DNA of 64,000 nt from an uncultured Gammaproteobacteria bacterium (GCA_937900515.1 CALCCU010000166.1:1-64000), one strand, 5' to 3'; positions 16,650-26,322 are shown, counted from the stretch's first letter. Program-made: numbers and translations. Notes: generated by a model not told the origin, from the letters alone.

Positions 16650-17120
16650 ATGAAAACGGCATTATTAATAACAGGCATGCTAATCAGCGCAACGACACTA
16701 GCAGCAGATCAAATCTACCTAGATCGATTAACTGAAACCAATATCTGCCATCACTGTAATTTAAGTGATGCACAGCTACAAAATAAAGATTTCACCGATG
16801 CCGATCTTAGTGAAGCACTGCTAACAGGTATTAACCTAAGCGGCACAAAATTAGTAGGCTCTTGGTTTACGCGTTCTCGAGTTCAAAATGCTAACTTTGA
16901 AAATGCCGATTTATCTATTTCTTTAATGGATTATGCTAATTTTACTGGTACAAATTTCAAAGGCGCTAAACTCGATGGTGCTAAACTTAATTTTTCTGAT
17001 TTAACCAATGCTGATCTCACTGGTGCGAGCACCAAAAACACTGTATTTCGTGGTGTTTTGTATTGTAATACAACTATGCCTGATGGCTCCGTGAACAATA
17101 GTGGTTGCCAAGAAAAATGA
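16650..17120 (+). CDS. Secreted pentapeptide-repeat protein
   Basis: A 156-aa protein with a signal peptide (MKTALLITGMLISATTLA, cut after AA). About 18 A(D/N)LxX-type repeats run from residue 40 to 135 (DADLSEALLTGINLSG, ANFENADLS, NADLTGAS). These build a right-handed quadrilateral beta helix. CHHC near the N-terminus and a C-terminal Cys pair (YC...GC) may form disulfides in the periplasm. Family functions vary and none can be assigned. It is co-transcribed with the nitroreductase and overlaps the next gene by ATGA. Confidence 0.85.
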   Translation: MKTALLITGMLISATTLAADQIYLDRLTETNICHHCNLSDAQLQNKDFTDADLSEALLTGINLSGTKLVGSWFTRSRVQNANFENADLSISLMDYANFTGTNFKGAKLDGAKLNFSDLTNADLTGASTKNTVFRGVLYCNTTMPDGSVNNSGCQEK

Positions 17121-17386
17121 CCGACGAATCTAAACACAGTCAGCGTATTATCGTCACATCAACTAAAAGTGTCGGGTTATCGCTTATCCTCACTTTTTTA
17201 TTAGGTCCAATTGGGATGTTTTACAGCACCTTATGGGGCGGGTTGATTATGGCACTCGTTGCTGGTTTTGTTTGGCTAGTCACATTGGGAATGGGTTTAA
17301 TTTTAATCTGGCCTATTTGCATGATCTGGGGTGCTTTCGCTACAGCATCTTATAATAAAAAATTATTCCGCCAGTTAGAACAGTAA
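17117..17386 (+). CDS. Small membrane protein
   Basis: An 89-aa inner-membrane protein with two to three hydrophobic segments (about 17-70) rich in Gly and Leu: LILTFLLGPIGMFYSTLWG and GFVWLVTLGMGLILIWPICM. A basic C-terminus (ASYNKKLFRQLEQ) should lie in the cytoplasm. The ATG at 17117 overlaps the stop of the pentapeptide gene as ATGA, a clear sign of coupled translation. The pattern LLGPIGMFY...GG resembles small TM2-like proteins, but the function is unknown. Confidence 0.75.
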   Translation: MTDESKHSQRIIVTSTKSVGLSLILTFLLGPIGMFYSTLWGGLIMALVAGFVWLVTLGMGLILIWPICMIWGAFATASYNKKLFRQLEQ

Positions 17387-17438
17387 GCTCACTCCACAGC
17401 TTCATCAACTCTCATTAACACCTGATAAAAACGCTATT

Positions 17439-20400
17439 TTGAAACAACAAATACAACAGCTTGAACAATTACTTAAAGAAGCAATGTTAGCCGACCAGTT
17501 TCCACTACGTCGTCGCTTACAGAATCTACGTAGAAGTAAGGAGCTAAAGCAAGAACAGCTCAGCTCTGTTGAAAAGCAAATTACTAAGTCTGTCGAACTT
17601 AAGACCTTCAGACAAGCTAATCTGCCCAAACCAAGCTTTGAAAATGACTTACCTGTAATAGAGCGTCGTGAAGAGATTGCCAAGGCAATTTCAGAAAATC
17701 AGGTCATCGTACTAAGTGGTGAAACAGGCTCAGGTAAAACAACTCAGCTTCCTAAAATTTGCTTAGATCTTGGCCGTGGAGTTTCAGGTTTAATTGGTCA
17801 TACACAACCGCGCCGTATTGCTGCTCGCACAGTGGCAACACGTATTGCGGAAGAATTGAAATCGGAGCTGGGTGACTTAGTTGGTTATAAAGTTCGTTTT
17901 CACGATCAAGTTAAAGCCGATCGCAGTTATATCAAATTAATGACAGACGGTATTTTACTGGCTGAAACTCAAAATGATAAATTCCTCAATCAATATGACA
18001 CAATCATTATTGATGAAGCCCATGAACGCAGCCTTAATATCGACTTTTTGCTAGGTTACCTCAAACAGCTATTACCAAAACGTCCTGATTTAAAAGTTAT
18101 TATTACTTCAGCAACTATCGATACAGATCGATTTTCAAAACACTTTAATAATGCCAAAGTGATTGAAGTATCAGGCCGTACCTTCCCTGTTGAAGTCCGT
18201 TATCGACCTCCCGCAGGTGATGATGACGAGCAACGTGATTACGATATGGTTCGAGGTGTGGTGGAAGCCGTCGATGAGCTATGCAAAGAAGGTCAAGGTG
18301 ATGTATTAGTCTTTCTATCTGGTGAACGTGATATAAAAGATGTCTCAGAAGCTTTACGCCATCATCACCCTGCCAATACTGAAATATTACCGCTACTCGC
18401 ACGTCAGTCTGCCGTAGAACAAAACCGTGTATTTAAAACAGGATCACAAAAAAGGCGAATAGTACTTGCTACCAATGTGGCTGAAACATCATTGACGGTA
18501 CCCGGCATTAAATATGTCGTCGACCCTGGCTTTGCCCGTATTAGTCGTTATAGTGTTCGTAACAAAGTTCAACGGCTACCAATAGAGAAGATATCTCAAT
18601 CAAGTGCCAATCAGCGCTCAGGACGTTGTGGTCGTGTATCTGCAGGTATTGCTATTCGTCTATACGATGAAGATGATTATAAAAATAGACCAGATTTTAC
18701 TGATCCTGAAGTATTACGAACCAACTTAGCCTCCGTTATTCTACAGATGGCATCCTTGAAACTCGGTGATCCAAGCAAATTCCCATTTATTAACCCGCCA
18801 CCCGATAAAATGATAAATGACGGTTTCCGTCTCTTAGAAGAACTCGGCGCCGTTAATAAAAATAGAATGCTCACTGACGCTGGACGTCAACTTGCTAAGT
18901 TACCGATTGATCCGCGTATTGCACGTATGGTGCTTAGTGCTCAGCAGAGAAACTGTTTAACAGAAGTTCTGATTATAGCCAGTGCGCTCAGTATCCAAGA
19001 TCCACGTGAACGCCCAATGGATAAACAGCAAGCTGCTGATGAGGCTCATGCTAAATATAAAGATGAGCGTTCAGATTTTCTTGCCTTCTTGAAGCTATGG
19101 GCACTCTATCATGACAAGAAAAAACACCTAAGCCAGAATAAATTACGTAAATACTGCAAAGAAAATTTCTTATCATTTCTACGTCTACGTGAATGGCACG
19201 ATATTCATACACAATTACACGTTCAAATCACTCAAATGGGATTGAAGCCGAATAAAGTACCAGCCGAATATCAAGAACTACATCAGGCTTTACTATCTGG
19301 CTTATTGAGTAATATTGCAGTTAAAACAGATAAAACTGAGTACACAGGTACCCGAAACCTTAAGCTAAAAATTTTCCCGGGTTCAGCTCTACACAAAAAG
19401 GGTCCGAAATGGATCATGGCTGCAGAACTAGTTGAAACAGGACGGCTTTATTCACGGATTGTCGCCAAAATAGAACCAGAATGGATTGAACCTGTTGCTG
19501 GGGATTTAGTACGCAAACAATATTCTGATCCTCATTGGGAAAAGAAACCTGCCCAAGTCGTAGCGTTTGAACAAGTGTCTTTATATGGACTACCTATTGT
19601 CCCTAGACGTCGCGTGCACTTTGGCCCAATTGATCCCATTCTGTCACATGAGATATTTATCCGTGACGCACTAGTTCAAGGAGATTGGTTCTGCCGTGCG
19701 CCTTTCTTTAAACACAATATCGACCTAATACAAAGTATTGAACAACTTGAACAAAAATCACGCCGTCGTGATGTGTTAGTTGATGATGAAGTGCTATTCG
19801 AATTCTATAAAGCCCGTATTCCAGAACATATCATTAACGGTGCTGGCTTTGAAAAGTGGCGTAAAAAAGTCGAAAAAGAAACACCCAAATTATTATTCTT
19901 AGATCGTGATGATTTGATGAATCATCAGGCTGAACATGTCACAGACAATGCCTTCCCTGATCAAATGCTAGTCAACCTCGTTCCTCTCAAACTAGAGTAT
20001 CACTTCGAGCCAGGCAAACAGCATGATGGCATCACCCAATCTATTCCCTTATCCCTATTAAACCAAACTAATGCTGATCGTTATGAATGGTTAGTACCGG
20101 GATTACTACGTGATAAAGTCATTTTTCTAATTAAGAGCTTACCTAAATCTCAACGTCGCCATTTTATTCCAGTGCCTAACTTCGCTGATAAATGTCTCGC
20201 GAATATGTCTGCCGATATGGGTGCTTTATTACCAGTATTAAGTGAACAATTAAGAAAACTGACTGGTGTAGAAATAGCAATATCAGACTGGAACCTGAGT
20301 GAGCTTCCCACCTACCTTCAAATGAACTTTCGCTTATTAGATGAAGAAGGTCAGTTATTGGACGAAAGCCGTGACCTAGACTATTTAAAACAGCAATGGG

Positions 20401-21335
20401 CTACTGAAGCTGCTGCCAGTTTTAGGCAAATGCCAGATAGTGAGTTTGAACAAAAGGGTTTAACTTCATGGTCTTTCGAACAACTGCCTGAAAGTATCAC
20501 GCTACAACAAAATGGTTTAGAGATGACTGCCTATCCAGCCTTGGTTGATAAAGGTGATTCTGTTGACTTAACCCTGATGGATACACAAACCCAGGCCAGT
20601 GAATTTACAAAAAAAGGCTTACGTCGACTATTTATGTTGGCTCAAGCAGATTCCGTTAAGTACTTATATAAGCACTTGCCTGATATTCAAAGAATGTGTC
20701 TACATTATACTAATGTGCCCCCTGCGCCTTTTTCTGAAGACAGTGCAAATTCTAAGATAACACCTAGCGAGCAACTTAAAACAGATCTCATTGCTGTTGC
20801 ATTTGATCGCTGCTTCATATTTGATCAAGCTCCAATATTAAATAAAGCTGACTTCGAACAACGATTAGAAACTAAACGCAGTGAATTAATTTTGACAGCG
20901 ACTGAACTTGCAAAACAAGTAGCTAAACCATTGGCTGAATATCATGCCATAGCAAAACGTTTATCTGGAAAAATGCCAATTACGGCACTAAATGCAATCA
21001 AAGAAATTCGTGAACAACTCAACCACTTGCTCTATCAAGGTTTTGTTCATTCAACGCCTGATGAGGCTTTGAAGCGTCTACCTTTTTATTTCCAAGCTAT
21101 CGGCCATCGACTTGATAAAATTGGCTCAGATCCTATGAGAGATAAGCAGTGGATGCAAGAAGTCGCGCCTCACTGGCAGCGTTACCTATCTAATATAAAC
21201 AAAAATAATTCTGATGAATTTATTAAATATCGTTGGATGTTAGAAGAGTTTCGTATATCACTGTTTGCCCAAGGAATTAAAACAGCCTATCCAGTATCTG
21301 CCAAACGCTTAGTAAAGCAATGGGAACTTTGCTAA
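17439..21335 (+). CDS. hrpA: ATP-dependent RNA helicase HrpA
   Basis: A 1298-aa DEAH-box helicase. HrpA is known to rescue stalled ribosomes and to process fimbrial mRNA in E. coli. Walker A is GETGSGKT (residues 94-101), followed by IIIDEAHERS, the SAT motif ITSATID and motif VI QRSGRCGRVS. A helicase-associated domain and the long DUF3418 C-terminal region come after. Size equals the family's (about 1300). The start at TTG 17439 is tentative: no strong Shine-Dalgarno sequence is seen, and the first in-frame ATG is 15 codons further, which would still leave a complete helicase. Confidence 0.95.
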   Translation: MKQQIQQLEQLLKEAMLADQFPLRRRLQNLRRSKELKQEQLSSVEKQITKSVELKTFRQANLPKPSFENDLPVIERREEIAKAISENQVIVLSGETGSGKTTQLPKICLDLGRGVSGLIGHTQPRRIAARTVATRIAEELKSELGDLVGYKVRFHDQVKADRSYIKLMTDGILLAETQNDKFLNQYDTIIIDEAHERSLNIDFLLGYLKQLLPKRPDLKVIITSATIDTDRFSKHFNNAKVIEVSGRTFPVEVRYRPPAGDDDEQRDYDMVRGVVEAVDELCKEGQGDVLVFLSGERDIKDVSEALRHHHPANTEILPLLARQSAVEQNRVFKTGSQKRRIVLATNVAETSLTVPGIKYVVDPGFARISRYSVRNKVQRLPIEKISQSSANQRSGRCGRVSAGIAIRLYDEDDYKNRPDFTDPEVLRTNLASVILQMASLKLGDPSKFPFINPPPDKMINDGFRLLEELGAVNKNRMLTDAGRQLAKLPIDPRIARMVLSAQQRNCLTEVLIIASALSIQDPRERPMDKQQAADEAHAKYKDERSDFLAFLKLWALYHDKKKHLSQNKLRKYCKENFLSFLRLREWHDIHTQLHVQITQMGLKPNKVPAEYQELHQALLSGLLSNIAVKTDKTEYTGTRNLKLKIFPGSALHKKGPKWIMAAELVETGRLYSRIVAKIEPEWIEPVAGDLVRKQYSDPHWEKKPAQVVAFEQVSLYGLPIVPRRRVHFGPIDPILSHEIFIRDALVQGDWFCRAPFFKHNIDLIQSIEQLEQKSRRRDVLVDDEVLFEFYKARIPEHIINGAGFEKWRKKVEKETPKLLFLDRDDLMNHQAEHVTDNAFPDQMLVNLVPLKLEYHFEPGKQHDGITQSIPLSLLNQTNADRYEWLVPGLLRDKVIFLIKSLPKSQRRHFIPVPNFADKCLANMSADMGALLPVLSEQLRKLTGVEIAISDWNLSELPTYLQMNFRLLDEEGQLLDESRDLDYLKQQWATEAAASFRQMPDSEFEQKGLTSWSFEQLPESITLQQNGLEMTAYPALVDKGDSVDLTLMDTQTQASEFTKKGLRRLFMLAQADSVKYLYKHLPDIQRMCLHYTNVPPAPFSEDSANSKITPSEQLKTDLIAVAFDRCFIFDQAPILNKADFEQRLETKRSELILTATELAKQVAKPLAEYHAIAKRLSGKMPITALNAIKEIREQLNHLLYQGFVHSTPDEALKRLPFYFQAIGHRLDKIGSDPMRDKQWMQEVAPHWQRYLSNINKNNSDEFIKYRWMLEEFRISLFAQGIKTAYPVSAKRLVKQWELC

Positions 21336-21394
21336 CCTCCTTCCTCCCTCCAATTTTTAAAATGCTGGCATAGTAAATGCTTTTTGCTTTTCAT

Positions 21395-21422
21395 GCGTCA
21401 TAAAGATGTCGCGTTATGACGC
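21395..21422. promoter_or_regulatory. Perfect inverted repeat upstream of rpfF
   Basis: GCGTCATAA (21395-21403) and TTATGACGC (21414-21422) form a 9-bp perfect dyad with a 10-nt centre. No T-run follows, so it is not a standard terminator of hrpA. TTGACA at 21462-21467 could be the rpfF -35 box, though no good -10 follows at the right distance. The dyad may be an operator for rpfF or the end of the hrpA mRNA. Confidence 0.4.
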
Positions 21423-21520
21423 TTAACTTAAAATTTACATTGCTACGTTTCACTACATTTATTGACATTGCCTACTAGCTAACAGTGATTAGCTAAACGA
21501 TGTTGATTCAGGAGAACAAC

Positions 21521-22399
21521 ATGGAAGCTATAGTACACGACGATAACCTTTACAGCGCACCTGCGCAGGATCTTGCCTCACCATTTCCCCAGTTAAAAAC
21601 TCATTATGACGAGAAATATAAAGTCGGTTGGTTTTTAATGGATAGTGAGCCAAGGCCTTGTTTTACCCCAACGTTATTAAACAGTATTTCACATTATTTT
21701 GAATCCGTTAAAAGTGAAATGATCGAGACAAATAATCAAAAGTATGACTTTCTTGTACTAGACTCAAATATTGATGGTGTATTTAACCTAGGTGGTGATC
21801 TAAATTTATTTGCCTCCAAAATATTAGAAGGCAATCGTGAAGCCCTACTAAACTATGCTGTCAGCTGTATCGATGTCTTATACGCGAATATGACTCACCT
21901 TGATACAGAGTTAACGACCATTGCATTAGTCAAAGGAGATGCTCTTGGTGGTGGATTTGAGGCCGCACTCTCAAGCAATGTCCTTATTGCAGAGCGTGGT
22001 GTGAAAATGGGCTTACCCGAGGTTTTATTTAATTTATTCCCAGGAATGGGGGCTTTTTCATTGCTATCACGAAAGATCGGCACAGCTCTAGCAGAAGAAA
22101 TGATAATGTCAGGTAAGACCTACAGCTCTGATGAATTATTTAAACTAGGTGTTGTCGATATTCTTGCCGAGCAAGGTGAAGCTGAAATTGCTTTACTCTC
22201 ATATATAAAGTCACGTAACAGAAGTGCCAATAGCTACACTGCAATGCAAAAAGTGAAAGATCGTTGCAATACTATCAGTTATCAAGAGCTTATTGATATC
22301 ACCCATATATGGGTTGATGCGGCTCTAAAGTTAACAAAAAAAGACCTTCGAATGATCAATCGATTAGTGAAAAGACAAAGTCTAAATGCTAATGCCTAA
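21521..22399 (+). CDS. rpfF: DSF synthase RpfF (crotonase fold)
   Basis: A 292-aa enoyl-CoA hydratase/isomerase-fold enzyme of the RpfF type. RpfF makes the cis-2-unsaturated fatty acid diffusible signal factor (DSF) from 3-hydroxyacyl-ACP by dehydration and thioester cleavage. Glu147 in GGGFEAAL and Glu167 in GLPEVLFNLFPGMGAFS lie 20 residues apart, like Glu141 and Glu161 of Xanthomonas RpfF, and the text around them is RpfF-like. The ATG at 21521 follows AGGAG by 6 nt; the upstream ATG 21500 has none. Its 3' end meets rpfC 5 nt away, the convergent arrangement known from Xanthomonas rpfF-rpfC. Confidence 0.88.
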   Translation: MEAIVHDDNLYSAPAQDLASPFPQLKTHYDEKYKVGWFLMDSEPRPCFTPTLLNSISHYFESVKSEMIETNNQKYDFLVLDSNIDGVFNLGGDLNLFASKILEGNREALLNYAVSCIDVLYANMTHLDTELTTIALVKGDALGGGFEAALSSNVLIAERGVKMGLPEVLFNLFPGMGAFSLLSRKIGTALAEEMIMSGKTYSSDELFKLGVVDILAEQGEAEIALLSYIKSRNRSANSYTAMQKVKDRCNTISYQELIDITHIWVDAALKLTKKDLRMINRLVKRQSLNANA

Positions 22400-22404
22400 G
22401 CTCG

Positions 22405-24951
22405 TTAATTATTAGGTTTAAGATCAAATTGACTACTCTGTAAGCTTTCCTCTATCGACTCTATAGTTGTGAGGAAAGCATGTTCAATTTGAGCACTTAA
22501 CTCCATGATGGAATTGCTATTCACATCATAGGGTTTTAATTGTTCGGCTTGTACACATAAATCAACTAATTTAGTTGCTCCAAGTTCAGCAGCTGAGCCC
22601 TTCAGTGCATGTACACTTTCACGAAAATTCAGATAATCATCTTTGGCAGCCGTTTGAATAATCGACACATGTTTCATACCATCTTGCTTGAAGCCCATAA
22701 CTAATTGCGATATAAATTTATCGCCGCCACCAAGCAGCGCTAATTCAGACAAAATATCGTTCTCAGCCCACTGACTACTCTTACCGTCATTACGGTTAAT
22801 CTCTTTTCGCTCATTTTTTTCTCTAGTCAGCGAGGAGGTCAATATAGAAATTTGTTCTAATAAGTTATTTGAGTCCAACGGTTTGGTTAAGAATATAGAA
22901 GCGCCAGCATCTAGGCAGTTTTGTTTTGCTTCAGGCGTTGCATCTGCAGTCAACATAATGACAGGAATAGTGCCTAAGTTCATGAACTGCATTGCTTGCA
23001 ATACTTCAATCCCAGTTAACTCAGGCAAATTCATATCTAAAATTAACAAATCAATTTTATCTAAATTATGTGTAAATGCATCCAGTGCTTTCTCGCCATC
23101 ATTTACGACAGTACATTTATAACCTGCGTTTTGTAATACACCTTCTAACACTTGCTGATTCACTCTATTATCTTCAGCAATAAGAATATTTAATGGAGAG
23201 GTAGCTTTGTTCTGAGAAAATTTAGCCAAGCTAACGACTTTATCACTCTCAAATTGTGCGGTTTCAGCAGCATGAATTGCATTAAAAAGTAATCGAGAAT
23301 CTTCTAAATCATATAACTCTGAGATATACAATTGGCTAAAGTTTGAACGAATGGTTTTTAATCCCTTTGAATGAATTAAAACTAATGCTAGATGCTCTAA
23401 ACTAGGCTCTGTTCGAATCATTTGAGCAAAATTTTCTGGGCCAATATCCTCTATACACGACTCTTCTACTAATAAGGTTTGATATTCATTACCATCTTCA
23501 ACGCCAGACATGAGTAAAGAAAATGCTCTTGCCGATGAGGAGGCCCAGTCATAAGATAGATTCCATATATCGAATGTTGGACTGATCTTTTTAACGGTTT
23601 CATTTTGTGTTAACAATAATATTTTTTTATTCGTCAAAGGCAAATTCTCAATAGACAAATTAGTAAATGGAACTTCAAACCAAAAGGTACTTCCCTGATT
23701 TTTTTTACTTTCTAGACCAATATCTCCGCCCAATAAGTGGACAAGTTCTTTCGAGATAGTTGTACCAAGTCCCGTACCAGCAACATCATTATTATTGGTC
23801 GTATTAGCTTGGGTGAAGTCATCGAAAATTATCTCGATTTCATCATAAGTTAAACCAATTCCCGAGTCCTGTATTTCAAAGCGAATTAGCGATTTATCAG
23901 TCTGTATTGTCTGATCTACAGGAAATATTGAGACTTTCACCCAGCCTTCATCAGTAAACTTTATGGCATTTCCGATTAAGTTTACCAAGATCTGACGCAA
24001 ATGTTGCGGATCACCTTGTAAAGAAAATGGTGTGGCAGGATCGATATAACATGAAACCGTTAGATTCTTTTCCTCTCCCATTGGGGCTTGTATCATAACA
24101 ATTGTGTTGACCAGCTGATACAAATCAAATTGTTCGTCAGCTATAACTATCTTCCCTGCTTCAATTTTGGATATATCCAGTACATTTTCGATCAAGCTAA
24201 GTAGCGATTTTGCCGAAGACTTCATGATATTTACGTATTCAGACTGCTGACGATTAAGCTCCGTCTTACTCAATAAATCAGCCATCCCCGTAACACCATT
24301 GAGTGGCGTACGTAACTCATGTGACATATTGGCTAGAAATCTACTCTTTGCTTCATTAGCTTCTTTAGCACTCGCAATTGCAGCGTGTAACTTCTTAATC
24401 AGGAATGAGGTATACAGAGGTACAATTAAAAGTACCAGAAGTAAGCTTACTGCAATCTCACTCCGCTCTATTCCTTGCCAATAGTCCGAAAATAGTAATG
24501 CAGAACTAAAACCGAGCAAGCCAACTGCCAATGAGAAATGTAGGTATCTCGTACCATAACGAAAGCCATTACCCAATATAACCCATAGGTAAAAAACAAA
24601 CATGAAGACACTTTCTTGACCAGCAAAATAAGTTAAAAAAGATAATGAAACAATATCTAACAGTATTCCGGCTATACGACGGAGAGGAGAAGAAACCGGA
24701 TTAATAATAATCGCTGTGACGATTAATATGGCACCTAAAAAGAATATGAATGCAACAAGGCTAGGACTAGAAAAAAACTTTTCTACCAATGTTTCATTTT
24801 TCTGCCAAGGTAAGCAGAAGTAAATAGCAATAGCAAAGGCAAGAGTAACCCTAATGTGAAGTGCTTGCTCAACCTCAGAATCTCTTACTTGGTCTAACCG
24901 CTGCTTTATTTTGGCAAAAAATGAAGCATTTTTATTCTGGGTTTCAGGCAT
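22405..24951 (-). CDS. rpfC: DSF sensor RpfC, hybrid histidine kinase with HPt
   Basis: An 848-aa inner-membrane sensor. A short N-terminal segment (DSEVEQALHIRV) resembling that of RpfC precedes about five membrane helices (35-190). Next come HisKA (His211 in MSHELRTPL) and HATPase (N-box VNLIGNAIKFTDEG, G-boxes DSGIG, GTGLG). A degenerate receiver without a clear phospho-Asp (about 440-565), a true receiver (Asp639 in LDMNLPELTG) and an HPt domain (His781 in VHALKGSAAELG) complete it. In Xanthomonas RpfC senses DSF, phosphorylates RpfG and restrains RpfF through its receiver. It lies 24 nt after rpfG in one operon, convergent with rpfF. Confidence 0.87.
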   Translation of the reverse strand: MPETQNKNASFFAKIKQRLDQVRDSEVEQALHIRVTLAFAIAIYFCLPWQKNETLVEKFFSSPSLVAFIFFLGAILIVTAIIINPVSSPLRRIAGILLDIVSLSFLTYFAGQESVFMFVFYLWVILGNGFRYGTRYLHFSLAVGLLGFSSALLFSDYWQGIERSEIAVSLLLVLLIVPLYTSFLIKKLHAAIASAKEANEAKSRFLANMSHELRTPLNGVTGMADLLSKTELNRQQSEYVNIMKSSAKSLLSLIENVLDISKIEAGKIVIADEQFDLYQLVNTIVMIQAPMGEEKNLTVSCYIDPATPFSLQGDPQHLRQILVNLIGNAIKFTDEGWVKVSIFPVDQTIQTDKSLIRFEIQDSGIGLTYDEIEIIFDDFTQANTTNNNDVAGTGLGTTISKELVHLLGGDIGLESKKNQGSTFWFEVPFTNLSIENLPLTNKKILLLTQNETVKKISPTFDIWNLSYDWASSSARAFSLLMSGVEDGNEYQTLLVEESCIEDIGPENFAQMIRTEPSLEHLALVLIHSKGLKTIRSNFSQLYISELYDLEDSRLLFNAIHAAETAQFESDKVVSLAKFSQNKATSPLNILIAEDNRVNQQVLEGVLQNAGYKCTVVNDGEKALDAFTHNLDKIDLLILDMNLPELTGIEVLQAMQFMNLGTIPVIMLTADATPEAKQNCLDAGASIFLTKPLDSNNLLEQISILTSSLTREKNERKEINRNDGKSSQWAENDILSELALLGGGDKFISQLVMGFKQDGMKHVSIIQTAAKDDYLNFRESVHALKGSAAELGATKLVDLCVQAEQLKPYDVNSNSIMELSAQIEHAFLTTIESIEESLQSSQFDLKPNN

Positions 24952-24975
24952 CTCTTTTTTCTCAATATAACTATC

Positions 24976-26091
24976 CTAGTCGTCAGAATACTTACTTCTA
25001 ATTAAATTTACATCATCTAATCTGTTTAAAAAAGCTTCAACGCATAATGGGTCTAAGTGTGTGCCTGACTGTTCTTTTATATAAGCAACGGCATCTTCAT
25101 GAGACCATGCCCGTTTATAAGGCCTGACTGACACAAGCGCATCATAGACATCGGCAACCGCTACAACTCTAGCAATAAATGGAATTTGCTCACCTTTTAA
25201 ACCATTTGGGTAACCACTACCATCCACTCTTTCATGATGGTTAAGTGCTATTTCAGCACCTATTTTCATATATTTTGAACTACTTGAAGATAGAATTTCA
25301 TGACCTATCTTCGAATGGGTTGTAATAACTTCCCATTCATCTGCATCCAATTTACCATTCTTGAGCAACACAGAATCAGGAATACCGATTTTTCCAATAT
25401 CATGCATTGGTGCCGCATATTCCAAATCAATACACTCTTCCGGAGTCAATTTTCCTGTTTCTTCGGCAATAATTCGTGAATACTTAGCCATACGAATCAC
25501 ATGGTTCCCCGTCCCTTCATCACGGTATTCACCTGCTTTTGCAAGACATAGAAGCGCTTCTCTTTCCCGTTGAACTATTTGTTGCGTTGCTAATTCGACC
25601 TGTCTTGCTAACCAGTCAGCACGATCCTGAATGATGAGATGTTGTTCATGTAGTTTTAATAAATTTCTACACGTTGTTCTACACTCAATCTGATCCATTG
25701 GTCTGTTTAAAAATGCTGAGGCACCTGCTTCTAAAGCTTCATAACGAACCGCCTTCTCACTGTTAACGCTTACCATAATAATTGGCACATTTTCGTATTC
25801 AGGTTTAGAGCGAATTTCTGTTATCACTTCAATGCCATTCATATCAGGCATAAGGTAATCTGTGACAATTAAATCTGCGGAATGACTATCAAGCCAACTT
25901 AACGCTAAGGCTGGTTCAGAAAAAGCAATAACAGAGATATTTTCAGCAATTTGAATAATGATTTTTTCTAGAATAGATCTACCTGTGGATTGATCATCAA
26001 TAATCACAACATAGCGCTTATCTTTAATCACTCTCCTTCTCCTTGCCCGTTCATACGTATCCAAATTATCATTACTACTCACTAAAAACAT
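24976..26091 (-). CDS. rpfG: Response regulator RpfG with HD-GYP phosphodiesterase
   Basis: A 371-aa output protein of the DSF pathway. The N-terminal receiver holds Asp78 (VTDYLMPDMNG) and a conserved late Lys/Arg region. The HD-GYP domain (about 185-355) has His230-Asp231 (PMHDIGKIGIPD), HHERVDGSGYP (GYP at 293-295) and VADVYDAL, so its catalytic set looks intact. Such domains hydrolyse cyclic di-GMP when the receiver is phosphorylated. It is the first gene of the rpfG-rpfC operon. AGAAGGAAG stands before the ATG. No rpfH-like gene lies between G and C. Confidence 0.9.
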   Translation of the reverse strand: MFLVSSNDNLDTYERARRRRVIKDKRYVVIIDDQSTGRSILEKIIIQIAENISVIAFSEPALALSWLDSHSADLIVTDYLMPDMNGIEVITEIRSKPEYENVPIIMVSVNSEKAVRYEALEAGASAFLNRPMDQIECRTTCRNLLKLHEQHLIIQDRADWLARQVELATQQIVQREREALLCLAKAGEYRDEGTGNHVIRMAKYSRIIAEETGKLTPEECIDLEYAAPMHDIGKIGIPDSVLLKNGKLDADEWEVITTHSKIGHEILSSSSSKYMKIGAEIALNHHERVDGSGYPNGLKGEQIPFIARVVAVADVYDALVSVRPYKRAWSHEDAVAYIKEQSGTHLDPLCVEAFLNRLDDVNLIRSKYSDD

Positions 26092-26229
26092 CTTCCTTCT
26101 GAATTTCTGAAATTTACATCATGTTACTCAGAAACTCACTCGTCACAAATAGTAAACAGTCCTTAATCGTTCACTCACGCCAATATCATACCTAAATACT
26201 GTGAGATACATACATCATTGATAAGACAG

Positions 26230-26245
26230 TGTGATGTAAATCAAA
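26230..26245. promoter_or_regulatory. CRP/Clp-like binding box
   Basis: TGTGA-N6-TCAAA in the divergent gap (26092-26322) between rpfG and the glycine-zipper gene. It has a full left half-site and four of five bases of the right half (consensus TCACA). In Xanthomonas the CRP-like protein Clp, which is controlled by c-di-GMP, acts below RpfG. Which regulator binds here is unknown. Confidence 0.35.
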
Positions 26246-26322
26246 TATTCATTCTATTCAGTTTTGGTTCATCTAGGTTTCGCTAATCTGTGCCTAACAG
26301 TCATCACAAAAGGAGCACTGTC

